Assembly: GCA_039621445.1 (NCBI GenBank) | Contig: CP154957.1 | Location: 12,421,462 to 12,485,461, forward strand | Length of the DNA: 64,000 bases | From: Euglena gracilis | Taxonomy: Eukaryota > Euglenida > Euglenophyceae > Euglenales | Direction of reading: 5' to 3' | Part shown: positions 45,754 to 59,377 of the stretch, piece by piece | How positions within the stretch are numbered: position 1 is the first letter of the stretch | How the letters are laid out: the number at the start of each line of letters is the position of its first letter | Translations under genes and position numbers: made by a program | The notes under the pieces: model-generated | What the model was told of the DNA's origin: nothing | The model's database searches: none | What the model saw: only the letters and a program-made list of their open reading frames with translations

Positions 45754-47838
45754 GTGTGTGAAATGCGGCTGTGCTCATTCAGCCGTCCAGTTTGCACCCG
45801 TTTCTGGATTAATTGGAGGAGATGCTGTTTGCGACAATTTTGTGTTCATTTTGCATTTATTGTTTTTTTTAAAAAAAAATACATGTGTACATATATACGT
45901 GAAATAAAAATGGAGATTTTAAGATTGTTTTTTTTTCCACCTTTCTGCCTGATTTTAACTGCTCTGTGATTAGTTTCTACCTGCTAGCAGCCCACTGGTT
46001 CTTTGTTATATGAGGTTGTTTCTGATCTGCCGGCATCTGTATATCAACAACTTTAAATGTCCATTGTGGTCATGCTAAGCTGCCAACGGCTGAAGCCAGG
46101 GGGTGTATCCTATCCCTGGGGGCTACACCCCAACTCTCCCAATTTTCCGAAGCAGGGGAAGGAACCACCTGCCCCGGTTCTCAACCTGAGGCATTTGCCC
46201 CGCAGCGAATCCATGTTGTTCATCCCTGCCGCGCAGAAGGACTCCCCCCAGTCAGCCAGGGCACAGCATGTTTCCCCAGCTTTCTGTGCCACTTGTTATG
46301 TTGCCTCACAGCCTAAAGAAACATTTTTTGGAAGCTCCATACGGCAGGGGGGGTTGAAAATGCTGCCTTAAGTTTGCTTTAAGTTTCCAGAAACAAATGC
46401 AAATCAGACTCCTCCCCCCCTTGCCGTTGACCCGGCATGTCGTTGAACCCCCCCCTGTGTCAACGGCACTTTTCTGGAACATAAACTTTCTTTGCGTTTG
46501 GCCACTGTTTCTAAAGGAAATTCAGCCAATGCACTTCAAAAGTGTGCCGGATCTTCTTCCCTGCCATGGCTTCGAATGTTTCCCCCTGTGAATGTGGTGA
46601 TTTGCTGCAATATGAGAGATGCAATGGTGCAATTGTGGATTCCGATCCTTGCCGGGGCAGTCTGTTTTTTATGGAACCATCCCGTTGACACAGTGTGTCA
46701 TTGACCCCCCATGTCAACGGCATTTTCCTGCAACATTGGCGTGCCAACGACAAGGAGGGGGAAATCATTATCCTTCTGGACTAATGAACCCCAGTCTTAA
46801 CCTAACTGGTGTTCAAAGACCCGGCACATCCGATACCTCCTCAGTTCCCCCAAACAGGTGAGACCCCCTACCCAGGTCATATTACTGGTGCTGCGGGGTT
46901 GCGGCAGAGGAATGGGCTAGATGGGGCCTCCTCATTTTTTTTCAGCATGCTGGGAAAAATTTGGCCAAGGCCAGTTTTCTGCAACCATGCTTTTTCTTCA
47001 ACCAAGTCATGCTCTGGAGAACCCTTGCAACAGGTTGTTGAGCACCCCAAACACTGTCAATCGACCCGTGGCAGAGTTTTTTTCTGCATGACCTGCCCCC
47101 CCCCCTCGTCTGCACGTGATAGTACTTTCAAAAGCACACTGGCACTCCCAAAGAACTTCCCCAAATTCCTCACCTCTTCCAAACCGCATATCATTCCCCT
47201 CCCAACAGAAGCATTCTTGCATTCAAAATTTTCGGCTCGACAGTAAAGCCTGTTGTTTTATTTTAGAAAATTTTCCTAAAAACGAAACGCACTTGTGTTT
47301 CGGTTTTCGGTTTTCGGATTTTTATTTTTTTGATCGCTTCCTAGTGATTTATTTCACATTGATTTATTTCATGCCAATTTATTTGGGGTTTTGCAACTTT
47401 TCGATGTTTGATGGACTTAACTTTGTCACACCCACTTTCACCATGGTTTAAAGGCTGCGCGACGGACGCCGTTCGGGGGATTTCAGCAGAAATATTGCGC
47501 CGAAGGGCTCTTTTCAGCTTCCCCCCCCCCCCCCCCCCCCACTGCCTTCCCACTGTGCTCCGCTCCATCATTGAACCCTGGCCAAACGTGCCGACCAGAG
47601 GGAGGCAGAGCTGATAACAGCCCATTAACTTGGACCCCTCCGCCCGGGGTCGGCCCGATGATTCGCCGAATGTGGGAAGACGCGAATAGTTGCAATTCTG
47701 GTGCAGATCGACACGTTTCTTTGGGCTTTGAAGCGCAAAGAAGGCCATACTTGTCAACAAAAGTTCTCCCCCCCAAAACCCCAATGAAACACACCAGTAT
47801 TGATTTTCATCCATATGTATATATATATATATATTTAC

Positions 47839-47870
<32 letters not shown>

Positions 47871-47924
47871 GTACATATATGTTGATTTTACATTGATAAT
47901 TGTTTGGCTTGATTTTCTTTCATA
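45754..47924. other. No confident gene
   Basis: 46197-46280 follows GCATTTGCCCCGCAG and reads SESMLFIPAAQKDSPQSARA, a weak exon candidate only. A (TA)n microsatellite occupies 47817-47883. Poly-C run at 47521-47540. Confidence 0.3.
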
Positions 47925-48625
47925 CTGTCATAGGAATAAATCCGGAAAAAATAGCATCTGGAAAAAAATAGCATCTGAATAAATAACATCCAGAGAGGCT
48001 TGTCAAAAGGCACTTAAAGGTTATCTGGACCCAGCGCTTCATTCACCCGGACCGCGCCATTGTTTAGGTGGAGGGGGTGCCAAGGAATTGCAAAAACTGG
48101 AGCGCACACAAGACATTTATCTACACCCCCTCACGAGTCATGGTCAGTCCCCCCCCCCAGGACCCCCCCCCCAGGGCCCCCTCATGACAGGGTCCTGGGG
48201 GGGGGAAACTGGCCATAAATGCCCCCCACACACCCCACACTTGACCAGTGTGGGCTTAAGGCAGGTGGGAGGGTCGGACTCCCCCCCAGCCAGGAGGGGG
48301 GGTCGGGCATATATTGCAATAACTGGCTGATCCCAACACAAAGAAATAGCATCTGGTGTGAGAGTATCCAAAGCATAACCCATGAAACGGTACATTCTTT
48401 ACTTCAAAAAAGGCAAGGATTAAATGCAAGCTTGATGGACAACCTCATCATTTGGTAAATTGTCACAGTCGTTCGTGTTCTTCATCCCACATCCTATCCA
48501 CATTATCCATCTTATCTATTTTCGACTTATTTTATGGAGCAAATGAGGAAAATAACATCTGACTAAATAACATCTAAAAGCAGCTTAGATGTTATTTTTT
48601 CCGGATGTTATTTTTTCTATGACAG
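47925..48625. mobile_element. 701-bp element with TA target duplication, ends CTGTCATAG
   Basis: CTGTCATAGGAATAAATCCGGAAAAAATAG at the left (in part) is inverted at the right (TTTTTTCCGGATG, TTATTTTTTCTATGACAG). TA flanks both ends (47923-47924, 48626-48627). AAAAAATAGCATCTG-type motifs repeat near both ends. A TA duplication is typical of Tc1/mariner-type MITEs. No open frame of interest inside. Confidence 0.7.
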
Positions 48626-48787
48626 TACTTTATTTCATATTGGTTCATGTTTCATATCGGCTTGCATCTCAAATGCGCGGTTTCCTCGCGGCATACCCCC
48701 CCCACCCCTAAAGTGCTCTTTGCATCTGGAAGCCCCGCCGGGATTATTTTTGCATTCGGGGTGGTGTGCTGGCTATCAGCCCCCCCC

Positions 48788-49100
48788 ACCCCCCCCGCCC
48801 GCTCCTCCCCCCAACCCCGACGGCCCTAACTTTCCCAGCCGCCAACCCGCGGGGCGGCTGTCCCACGGGACACGGGCAGGGCCGGCCCCCGTCCCACTCG
48901 GCCCCGCGGACCCCATCCCCCACCGCTGCTGGTCGGAGGGCAGCGGCAGCAGCAGCGGCGGCGGCAGCGGCGGCGGCAGCGGCGGCGGCGGTGGCGGCAG
49001 TGGCAGCCCCGCCAGCCTGTCGTACATGCACAGCCCGTACACCTTCGGCGGGCCGACGTTCTTCCCGGAGGGCACCCGGCCCAGTTTCGTCCCTTCGTGA
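48788..49100 (+). CDS. C-terminal exon with Gly/Ser-rich linker, ends ...RPSFVPS
   Basis: A strongly GC-rich frame runs through RQPAGRLSHGTRAGPAPVPL, a Ser/Gly run (48945-49010, SGSSSGGGSGGGSGGGGGGS), then SPASLSYMHSPYTFGGPTFF and PEGTRPSFVPS with TGA at 49098-49100. An alternative is a donor at GTGAG|GTAACC. The non-repetitive tail after the linker is the best evidence of coding. The exact 5' boundary is unknown, as poly-C runs precede it. Possibly secreted or disordered; function unknown. Confidence 0.5.
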
Positions 49101-50045
49101 GGTAACCCCCCCCCCCCCACCGCCCCCCTCCGTACGGGCCACCTTGCCCCCCCCCCCCCCCCCCCCCCCCCGTTGGGCCTTCAGCCTTATCTTGTGCTTA
49201 TCTTGACCATGCCCCCCCCCCACTTTAAAGGGCGTTGGCCCTTTTCGACATGCAAACTTGGCCCCCAGGCTTTTCTATTGTGGGCTGGGCCAATTGGGCA
49301 ATTGGGGGGTATCGCACTGCATTGTCCATCCCAGGTTTGTGCTTAGTCAGGTGCCTACCCCACGGGGGGGGGGTGCTAGGGGCAGGCACCCTATAGCATC
49401 CATCCGAGCCCCCCGGGGGGGGGGTCAGGTTTTTGGGGGTACTTGCCCATAGCAGGCACCCCCTCCGAAGGCGCCAGGGGCCCGGAAAAGGCCATTTTCA
49501 ATGAAAATTTTCTGGGCCCCCCGGCCCCCCGGGGGGGGGTGGCCTGTTATTGGCAGGCACCCTATAGCACCCACCCCCACCCCCCGGTCGGTAAGCACAA
49601 GCATGGTCCATCCCCCCACCTTTTTCCCTCGTCGAGGGCATGGTCGGTTTACCCTCATCGTCTGGCAATGCGTTTGCCGGGTGCCTGAAAGTTTTTTTTT
49701 CCGCTGCTGTCCATCCGACCAGCCCAGAGTGATCCCCCCCCAAGGGCGCGATGGTAGATGACTGGCTTTCCGACAGTGACTGAGGGGTGGAAAGTGACCC
49801 CGGGGCCGAGAACCTCCCTTGCCGTGTCCCCGCCTTGCCTTCCCCATCCGCGGAGGGCTGTCCATGGTCACCGACACGAAGAGACGTAGCCAGGCTGACT
49901 GTCCAAAGTGCAGTTGTCTCACCGATGCCCAAGCCTCTCTCTGTCCTCGTCGTCGTTGGGGGGCACTGACTTAAGCGGATGTGGCTGAGAGATTTGACTG
50001 AGAGAGAGGACAGGACCATTCATTCGATCAAATCCATTATTTATG
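49101..50045. repeat. GC-block repeats with GGCACCCTATAGCA motif
   Basis: GCAGGCACCCTATAGCA occurs at 49385 and 49555, with GAAGGCGCCAGGGGCCCGGAAAAGGCC at 49467 between them. Related to blocks at 20030 and 56740. No gene accepted. Confidence 0.5.
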
Positions 50046-50049
50046 TATG

Positions 50050-50272
50050 CGTGTATGAACAAACAAACAAACAAACGAATGAATGAATGAATGGATGAAA
50101 GAAAGAATGGATGGATGGATGGATGAATGGATGAATGGATGTATGGATGAATGAATGAATGCATGAATGGATGAATGGATGAATCCATGAATGAATGAAT
50201 GAATGAATGGATGGGTGAAAGAATGGATGGATGGATGGATGGATGGATGTATGAACGAACGAACGAGTTCAT
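50050..50272. repeat. GGAT / GAAT tetranucleotide microsatellite
   Basis: About 220 bases of GAATGAATGGATGGATG-type units. Confidence 0.95.
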
Positions 50273-50805
50273 TTCACCAACGATCCACCCTCAACCTGCT
50301 GGCAACCGACCTGGAAGTTGCTGCTGCTGAACCTTCCCTTATCTTTTTGGGCGGTGCCGTTCATCATTCAGGTTCCCTTCTGGTTCTAGCGACAGAGCCA
50401 CCCAAGGTTTGCAGGATTTACATTAAAAAAAAAGCCCTGAGCCTGCGGATTTTTTTTTGGCAGCTAAATTTAGGGGGGGAGCGATCCAAATACACCAACA
50501 ATTGCATGACATATGGCAGGCTTTTGGGGGTCTCCCCACCCACCCAGTGGATCCCTCCGCAAAGACAATGGGAAAATGGGTTTCTGAAAGGGGTTTTCTC
50601 CGAAGCACATCTAAAACACCAGGAGAACCTTACCCAACTTCCCAGAATTCTAAAGAAGGCAAAAAATGATGGGGAATGGGGGTTTTGAAGGCTTTTTTCC
50701 CCAAGGGTTTTTTTGCACTACCCCCCCCCCCTGGGGGTCCTCTCTGGGCCATTTTTTTTCAAAAAAACTCCGGTGTGGCCCACCCCATCCAAGCACCTCT
50801 GATGA

Positions 50806-50940
50806 TGCTGGGCGATGCTGGGCGATGCAGGGCGATGCTGGGCGATGCTGGAATTTTGGAGACCAGAGGTGGGGTTCCGATGCTGGGTGATGCTGGGCGA
50901 TGCTGGGTGATGCTGGGCGATGCTGGGCGATGCTGGCATT
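50806..50940. repeat. GATGCTGGGC 10-bp minisatellite
   Basis: About ten units of GATGCTGGGC in two clusters split by GGAATTTTGGAGACCAGAGGTGGGG. The same unit occurs at 52693-52751 (six units) and 33325-33362. Confidence 0.95.
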
Positions 50941-51311
50941 TTTTTTGTACATTTTGAAGAATTAAACCCATTTCTGGGATAATTTTCCCACAATTCTCCA
51001 GTCTTACACCCATTTTGGCCATTATGGATCAATTTTTGCTAATTTTGGGGTTATTTGTCACTGAGTTGGCAAATATTAGGCTAATTTGGGTCAATATGAG
51101 CGCATTTTATGGCATTGTGGGCCATTTTGTGCCTTTGTGGTGATTTTGGGTCATTTTTCACAATCTTTTGGCGTTTTTTGGGCATTTTTTTTGGTCATTT
51201 GAAGCATTTTGGGTCATTTTGGTTGCTTTTTGGGGGCTTTTTGTGGTCAATTTTGGGTTTTTGTGGTCATTTTTGGGCTTTTGTGGTTATTTTGGCTAGG
51301 TTGGGTGCCAT

Positions 51312-51905
51312 TGGATGAATACTGGACAGACTCTGGACAAGATGCAGATGCTGGACAAGATGCAGGCGTTGGACAAGATGTACATACCAGACAAGATGCC
51401 GATGCTGGACAAGATGAAGTGGATGCAGATACTGGACAACATGCAGATGGTGGACAAGATGCAGATACTGATAAGATGCTGGACAAGGTGCCGATGCTGT
51501 ACAAGGTGCAGATGCTGGACAAGATGCAAATGCTGGACAAAATGCAGATGCTGGACAAGATGCAGATGCTGGACAAGAAGCAGATACTGGACAAGATGAA
51601 GTGGATGCAGACACCGGACAACGTTGCAAACACCGATAAGGTGCCGATGCTGGACAAGGTGCCGATGCTGGACAAGATGCAGATGGTGGACAACATGCCG
51701 ATGCTGGACAAGGTGAAGATGCTGGACAAGAAGCAGATACTGGACAAGATGAAGTGGATGCAGACACCGGACAACGTTGCAGATACTGAGAAGATGCCGA
51801 TGCTGGACAAGATGTAGATGGTGGACAACATGCCGATGCTGGACAAGGTGAAGATGCTGGACAAGATGCAGATGGTGGACAAGGTGCAGATGCTGGACAA
51901 CGCCA
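51312..51905. repeat. GATGCTGGACAAGAT-type minisatellite (15-bp register)
   Basis: Nearly 600 bases of GATGCTGGACAAGATGCA units, with a longer repeated segment (AAGTGGATGCAGACACCGGACAACGTTGCA) at 51597 and 51748. Because the unit is a multiple of three, long frames are open on both strands (LDKMQM repeats on plus, CILSSI/CPASAS on minus). Reading open in several frames argues against coding. Confidence 0.9.
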
Positions 51906-52149
51906 TTTTGCTGTGTCCTTCCTTGGTTGTTGTTGGTATAACCTCTGAACATTTACACTCGCCGCAGATCCAGCCTGGTCTGGGCGGGGTGTTTGGTTGA
52001 CACCCCGTTGCAATTGCAGGGGTGCCACCCTCCACCCTCCAGCACAACAACTGTTTTGGTCTCTGTTTGTCTGACCGGCAAGAGGCTTGCAACTTGCACT
52101 CGATGTTGCCATCTCATAGGCCTGCACACCACATCTTGTGCTGCCAAAA

Positions 52150-52640
52150 AGCAGCAAAAGTGGTCAAAAAGTGGTCAAAAAGCAGGCAAAAGTGGGGCAA
52201 AAGTGGTCAGAAAGCAGCAAAAGTGGAAAAAAAGCAGGCAAAAGTGGGCAAAGGTGGTCAAATAGCAACAAAGTGGTCAAAAAGCAGCAAAAGTGATCAA
52301 AAAGCAGCAACAATGGCCAAAAGTGGGCAAAAAAGTAGCAAACGTGGGCAAAAGTGGTCAAAAGCAGCAAAAGTTGTCAAAAGTGGTCAAAAAGCAGGCA
52401 AAAGTGGTCAAAAGTGGTCAAAAAGCAGGCAAAAGTGGCCAAAAGTGGTCAAAAAGCAGCAAAAGTGATCAAAAAGCCGCAAAGGTGGTTGGAAATGGGC
52501 AAAAGTGGGCAAAAAGCAGTAAAAGTGGTCAAGAAGCAGTCAAAATTGGTCAAAAGGCAGCAAATGTGGGCAAAAGTGTTCAAAAAGCAGTCACAGTGGT
52601 CAAAAAGCAACCAAAGATAGCCAAAAGTAGCCAAAAGTGG
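52150..52640. repeat. GTGGTCAAAAAGCAGCAAAA minisatellite
   Basis: About 25 degenerate units of roughly 20 bases, interspersed with GTGGGCAAAA variants, followed by the 10-bp minisatellite at 52693-52751. Confidence 0.9.
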
Positions 52641-52751
52641 GGGAGAGCGGCAAAAGCAGCAGGCATAAAAGGTACACCTTCAAGGGCTCCAAAGGCGATG
52701 CTGGGCGATGCTGGGCGATGCTGGGCGATGCTGGGCGATGCTGGGCGATGC

Positions 52752-53504
52752 TGGGCCTAGGGGCATGGATGACCAGAGGTGCTTGACCCCATCCAAGCCG
52801 AATCCCCCCCTTTCCATATTTCCAGTGGCGGCCCTTCTTTAAAGGTCAAGGCTTTCCTTGGCCTGAAGAAACCTGCCTGCCATCTCGTGCCATCTTTGCC
52901 GAAGGCATTTTTCATGGCACAGTTCTATGGGAGGGGTCCGACCATCGGTGTCGAACCAGAGGTTTAACTCCATTTCGTTGAGACACAGGCAAACAACGTT
53001 ACAAGAAGCGTTTCCACTCAACGGGGTGGCGGCCCACCGGGACCTGCCGCTGTGGCGGCTGCTCTCCCGCCCCGGGACTGCTGCCTCTGCCCCCGCCCCT
53101 CGACGCCCCTCCAAACCCCCAGTCCTCGCAGCCATCCCACACCCCAGGAATGCTCCCCAGCCAAGCCCCGATCAGAGCACTGTCACAGAGCTGATGGCCT
53201 TCAGTTGGTGGCTGTCAGTAGTTGTGATGTTGGGAACCTTTTTTTCCGAGTTAGCGATCAAAAGGGCCTCTCAAAGAGATACGACAACAAGGAAATACGG
53301 CGGAATCCATGAAAGTAACCAGGTTTTGAATAGTGCTGAGCTCTTAATGGGACACGCATGTAATGCTGAAACGACTAGCATTGCAAATTTGGCGTAATTT
53401 ATCAGTTACAAATTGCACTCTTGCAATTTACGGTGATTTTCAGTGATTTTACGGTAATTTCTGAAACGTTAATGAAATGTTAACTTCTCACATCCGTTTT
53501 ACTG
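52752..53504. other. Possible coding fragment near 53008-53075, otherwise unassigned
   Basis: A GC-rich segment reads FPLNGVAAHRDLPLWRLLSR before a Pro/Ala-rich tract. No acceptor or donor was convincing. 53180-53330 reads ELMAFSWWLSVVVMLGTFF, hydrophobic but without support. Not called as a gene. Confidence 0.2.
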
Positions 53505-54430
53505 AATTATTTTCGACTTTTTTGATCCGTTTTTTTGACCCAAAGTCCATGGGTTTCAGGCCAAAAACGGGGCGCTGGCGGGTCAAAACGCTCATTTTCG
53601 GCTCAAAAAAAAAACAGGTTTTCCAGGTCCAGAAGGCCAAAAAACATCGTTTCAGGCAAAAAAAATTGTCGATTTTTTTCGACTTTTCTGACCCGGTTTT
53701 GACCCAAAGTCAATGGGTTGGCGGTCCAAAACGGGACGCTGGCGGGTCGAAAAACGCCCATTTTCCGCTCAAAAACAGTTTTTCCGGGTCCGGGAGGCCA
53801 AAATAACAACGTTTTGGGCAATTTTTTTTCGAATTTTTTCGACCTTTTTGACCCATTTTTGAACCAAAGTCCATAGGATTCGAGCCCAAAACGGTGGGCC
53901 GGGGGAGTGTCAAAAAACGCTCGTTTTCGGCTCAAAAATACCTTTTCCGGGTCTGGGAATGGTTTGGGGCCTATAATTTTTTTTCGATTTTTTTTGGCCG
54001 AAAACGGCCGAGTCTGACAGTGGAAAAAGTGTACCAAATGTCCCAAATTTGCCGAAAAAGGCCGTATCTCGGACTAGGCGGGGAGTTGCGGGGAAATCAA
54101 AATACCGGTAGATGGGGCTTTCCAAGGGCTTCAAATTAAGTCTCCGGACATTTCCTTTGATTTTGCATCATTTTCGAGATATTTTGAAAACATTGATTCT
54201 TTGACACCCCACCCCCCGAAAACGGCAAAGTCGGACAGTGGGAAAAGTGTACAAAACGGTCATCTGGGCCAAAAAAACGGCCGTATCGCAGGCTAGGCGG
54301 GGAGTTTTGCGAAAATCAAAATACCTGTAGATAGGGCATTCCAAGGGCTTCAAATTAGGTCTCTGGACATTTCCTTTGATTTTGCATCATTTTCGAGATG
54401 TTTTGAAAATATTGATTTTTGGGCTCGAAA
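53505..54430. repeat. Degenerate long-period tandem repeat (~165 and ~215 bp)
   Basis: Three units with TTTTCGAC..TTTTTGACCC, CCAAAGTCCATGGG, CAAAACGG..GCTGGCGGGTC and TTTTCGGCTCAAAA begin near 53513, 53678 and 53838. Two further units with CGAAAACGGC.(A)AGTC, GACAGTGG and TTCCTTTGATTTTGCATCAT begin near 54000 and 54215. No coding. Confidence 0.75.
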
Positions 54431-57202
54431 TGGCAGAGTCCAAAGGGGGGGCTCATCTGGGTAAATCCAACCCAGTTTGGACCCCTTCGCGCATGAATAA
54501 CTCGGGCCTGGCGGGGAGTTGGTGGTCAAACCAGGGTGATTCGGAAACTAGAAATCCAGTTGCTCGCGATTGAAAAAAAAATACAGGAACCGGGGTCATG
54601 GTGATAATCTGCGGTTCTCACAGTCTACTCAGGGGTGGGGGGGGGGAGGGGGGTTCTACCCCCCCCCCATTTTCCCCGGTGGTAAGCTTCGCTCTTACTC
54701 TAAAGAGATAAGAGCTCAGCGACCCCTCCAAAATATATCGCCCAGGTCTTATGTGGCGGGAATTTAAGACCCTCAGGGGTTATATTTGGGAGGGTTTTTT
54801 TGAGGCAAACTTTTCTGGGTGTCCTTAGAAACTATGGCGGCCTTTTAACCACCTTCTGGTTACCAAAAGCTAAGCGTCCTCCACCTAATGCTCAATCCCC
54901 CATGCCTGACCAGTGTCCAGTTTTCATCGCCCGCCCGCCAAACGCCCGCCCACCCATCTTGAAAGACACACCCCTTTCTTCCTTGCAACCGTCTCCTTTC
55001 TGCAGTGCTCTGCCTCTGGTGCCTCACCCACATGCCACATTGCAGGGCAGGCCAGGGACTGGCTTTCCCTCGAATCCAAACCCTTTCTTGTTGTCAAAAG
55101 GTTTCGACCCAAAACATTTGAACTAGAAGTTCACAAACATCAAAGTGCATGACCGCCAGTTGTGAATTATTAATTATTGTGAATTAATTAATTTTATATT
55201 CACCATTCAAAACCCGACCCCCTGGGTGCCTGCCCATAGCAACTCGGAGGGGGGGGTGCGAATTTAACTTAAACAGAGGCAGAGCTTACAAGGCTATTAA
55301 AGGGGGTTCTGGACCCCCCTCCCTCTCCCAAGGGGGTTCAGAATGCCCAAATCATCATCAAGAATTATCAGGGGGTCCTTCCCCATGTGTTGAAAAATGC
55401 CTTTCCCGCAAAACACCCCTCATGGGGGTGACCTTTTCAAAATGAAACCTGTTTTTGCGGAAACAATTTGTGTCCGCACAACTTCTTTCACCAACAATGA
55501 GAGTTTTGTGGTGGAGTGGTAAGTGGTGAGCCGAAAATGGCCATCTTCAAGGGAAATTTACTTTTGTTGACCCCAGCTGGGCTGAAACCTGAAGCCGACC
55601 CCCCCAGGTCCAGCACTGGATAACCACAAGCCTTTTTTGGTTATTTTTCTTTGTTGCCCATTGCGGCATCAAAGACATTGAGCCCTTCTCGGAGGGGGGT
55701 GAATGTTTGCCAACGCAAAACTACCTTTTGGATGATTCAACAGGTCCAGACCGCAGGCAATTCTTCTGCAATGATTCATCGATTTCGAGCCGGTCTGGCC
55801 AGAATGGCCCAGAGTGACACCCCCCCCCCCCACCAGGTAAAAAGTGGACAACTGGTGTTCAGAAAAGCGACTGATTGGTTTTTTGGAAGTGGACAGTGCC
55901 TCCCTCTCCCGGCCGGGTGGCGGATGGTCCCCCACCTGCTTTCCCATCAATCCCTCCCGCCCTGCTTGGGTGTGCCGTTTCGCGCCGTTCCACTGCCGGC
56001 CCCTGCCTCCACCGTTGCCCCTGCGCCACTTGTGCCAGCTCCCCGCCAAGCCCCTCCTGCGACCACCCAAGGCCAGGGCCGCACAGTTATCCCGGAACAG
56101 TCATCCCCCGTGGGGTTCGTGGGGGTCTCCCCACCACCACGTCTACCCATTTTTTTTTGCCTAAAGTTTTTCGTTCGATACCTTCTACGCCGAAGTAATT
56201 CCTCTTTTTGAACCTTTTTTGAACTGCGTGGGAGAGTTCTCCCCTTGTCAGGGAACGTTCACACCCCTCTCTGGGCTTTGCCACAAGTCTTGTGCATATA
56301 TTCATTTATTGACCCCCCCCCTCCCGGGGATGGGTCAATAGAAATCTCTACCCTCCCACTTTTTTTTTGAAACCACCCGACTCTCCCAGCGGGGGGTGCA
56401 CTTCAAGCCAGCCAACATCGGAAGAATTTTCCTAGCCTCTGCACCCCATCCCTTGGGGAGAGGGCCCAAAATGACCGCCCAAAGCGACTCACCACTCTCA
56501 TAAACCATTCCCCAGGTGGTGGGGTCGCGTCGGGGCCAGAAATTGGGGGGGGGAGAAATGGGGGGGGGGTGTCAGCCTTCTCTGGCCTCTCCCCCCCCCT
56601 CTCCACCCCCATCGACAGTTTTTATTCATTTTTCCGAAGGTTGGCTGAACGTTAACACCAGGCTTCCTTTAAAAACGGTCGCACCCTGCCCCACCAGGGG
56701 TGGATGCTATTGTCAGGCAGGGGGGGGGGTCAGGTTCTGGAGCTGGTAGTGCTATTGCAAATCCCCTGTCACCGAAGGCGCTGGGGCTGTGAAAATGGCC
56801 ATTGAAATTGGCTTGGTTGGCTTGGGGGGGCAGTTATGGGCACGCTCCCTGGAGCACAAGACACCCCCCTCCCTGGGGTTGGTAAAAAAAAAGCCTGATT
56901 AAAAATGGACAAAAATACGTTGGAATTGGACTGGCCAGCCCAAATTCGAGGTCAAAATTACCACAATCAACAAAAAACCAAGAAAAAAAGTATTTTAAAA
57001 TAAAAAAAATATTTTTTTTTGCGCAATAAGCAGCTTTTTGTGCATACGTTTTTTTTTTTTTTGGTGCCCAGTCCAACCCCCAGTCGGGACCAAGTTCTAG
57101 CCAGGGGACCCCATGGAGGGGGTCAGCCGGCACTCTCATTCCAGCCAGCCACGTGTCCTGCTGGTCCAGCCCGTGAGCCCGACCACCCGGGGGGTCGCCA
57201 AG
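54431..57202. other. No confident gene; Pro/Ala-rich open stretch at 55965-56100
   Basis: 55965-56100 reads VPFRAVPLPAPASTVAPAPL and VPAPRQAPPATTQ, a low-complexity frame with a possible donor CCCC|GTGGGG. It could be an exon of the gene ending at 57379 but this is unproved. TAGTGCTATTGCA...GAAGGCGCTGGGGCTGTGAAAATGGCC at 56742 is another copy of the block at 20030. Confidence 0.3.
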
Positions 57203-57379
57203 CGACGTCCTGATGGGGGTCGGGTCAACGTCCCGCCCTGCCCCGGACCCTGGCGCCGCCTGCGCGCCAAGCGGGGCTTCACGTTCTACGCCTGCCGGGA
57301 CTGCGGCGCGAAATGGCGCACGGTCACCCCGAGCCGCCTGGAGGCCCTCACCGCGGGGCGGGGCCACCAATTCACTTAA
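57203..57379 (+). CDS. Terminal exon with CxxC zinc-ribbon-like motif
   Basis: After GGGGGTCGCCAAG the frame reads RRPDGGRVNVPPCPGPWRRL, then RAKRGFTFYACRDCGAKWRT and VTPSRLEALTAGRGHQFT to a TAA at 57377-57379. FTFYACRDCGAKWRT has the look of one half of a zinc ribbon: Cys-x2-Cys flanked by aromatic and basic residues, followed by Trp. A second Cys pair would have to come from an upstream exon. Basic residues suggest nucleic-acid binding, but that is inference. GC-rich against AT-richer flanks, typical of exons here. The 5' boundary is tentative: acceptor AAG|C would break the AG|G rule. Confidence 0.5.
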   Translation, partial: RRPDGGRVNVPPCPGPWRRLRAKRGFTFYACRDCGAKWRTVTPSRLEALTAGRGHQFT

Positions 57380-58170
57380 CACCCGTGGGACCCCCCCTCA
57401 GTTGCACTCAGGCTTCTGGTCTGTTTATGGCCGGCGCCAACTTCGCTTCTGGCCCAGTTGTTGTGTGGTGAGTGGCCAGGGACCCCTTACACCAGTACTT
57501 GTGTGTTGCTCCTCCTGGCCGGGTGACCCAACTCTGGCCAACTCTGGTGTAATTGAAGCACTGTGTGTGTGACCCCCCCCCCCCCCCCGGGGGGGTGGGG
57601 GGGGTGGGGGGGGGGGGGGGGGGGGGGGTGGTGCCGCTGAACCCCCCTCCCCCCGGTGGGGTGTGCCATGGGTCAGATTTTGGCCTGGCCAAAGGCCGGG
57701 CCGGAAAAACTTCTTAGGGGTTGCGGCCGATTTTTGGCTGGATTTTGGGCAACGTGAGTGGTTGATCCCCTGGGGGGGGGGTTTGAAAAGAGTGGGTGGG
57801 TAGGATTTGGGCCAGGGAAAAGAATCCCCTGGGGGGGGGGGCCTTAAGTGAATCCATGGGCCGGACGCGTGACGCCGTCACCTGCCGCCGCCCACGCTGT
57901 CCTTCCAAAAAAAACCATTTTTTTTCTCTTTCACCCAGTGTGAGACTCTGTTAAGGCCGCTGGCTGGCTGGGATCCCGCTGGCTGGCTGGCTGGGATTGC
58001 CTGGATGGTGTTCCTCCGCTGCTCCGGTGGCGGCCCCCTCGTCGTCCCCTCTCCCCACAGTTGTCCTCTTAAATTGAAAGCACAATGTTCACAAGGGAAT
58101 ATAAAATCAAAAAAATAACAATGTAAAATATTTGTGCCCGTTTTTTTTGTGTTTTTTTGTGTTTATTTGT
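57380..58170. other. 3' flank; C/G runs and GGCT repeats
   Basis: Poly-C then poly-G at 57573-57630 forms a potential long hairpin. A GCTGGCTGGGATC repeat lies at 57958-57998. No gene seen. Confidence 0.5.
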
Positions 58171-59190
<1,020 letters not shown>

Positions 59191-59377
59191 GGCTGTTGGC
59201 TTTGATTGGGTTGCTGCATCTTCAGCAAATCCCGTGCCTTCATTGCAATGCTCACTCAACATTGGGGTTGGGTTACGGGGGGGTAACAGTAGGAGGAGGT
59301 TCGAGCTCGAACGTTCGAGCTCGAACCTCCTCGAACGTTTTTGAGACCCCCCCCACTTCGAGGGAGGGGGCTTACAA

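Noticed and set aside
51209-52157. Frames with MLDKMQ repeats (plus) and CPASAS/CILSSI repeats (minus)
   Set aside because: The 15-bp minisatellite keeps all frames open; no flanking coding signal or splice site.
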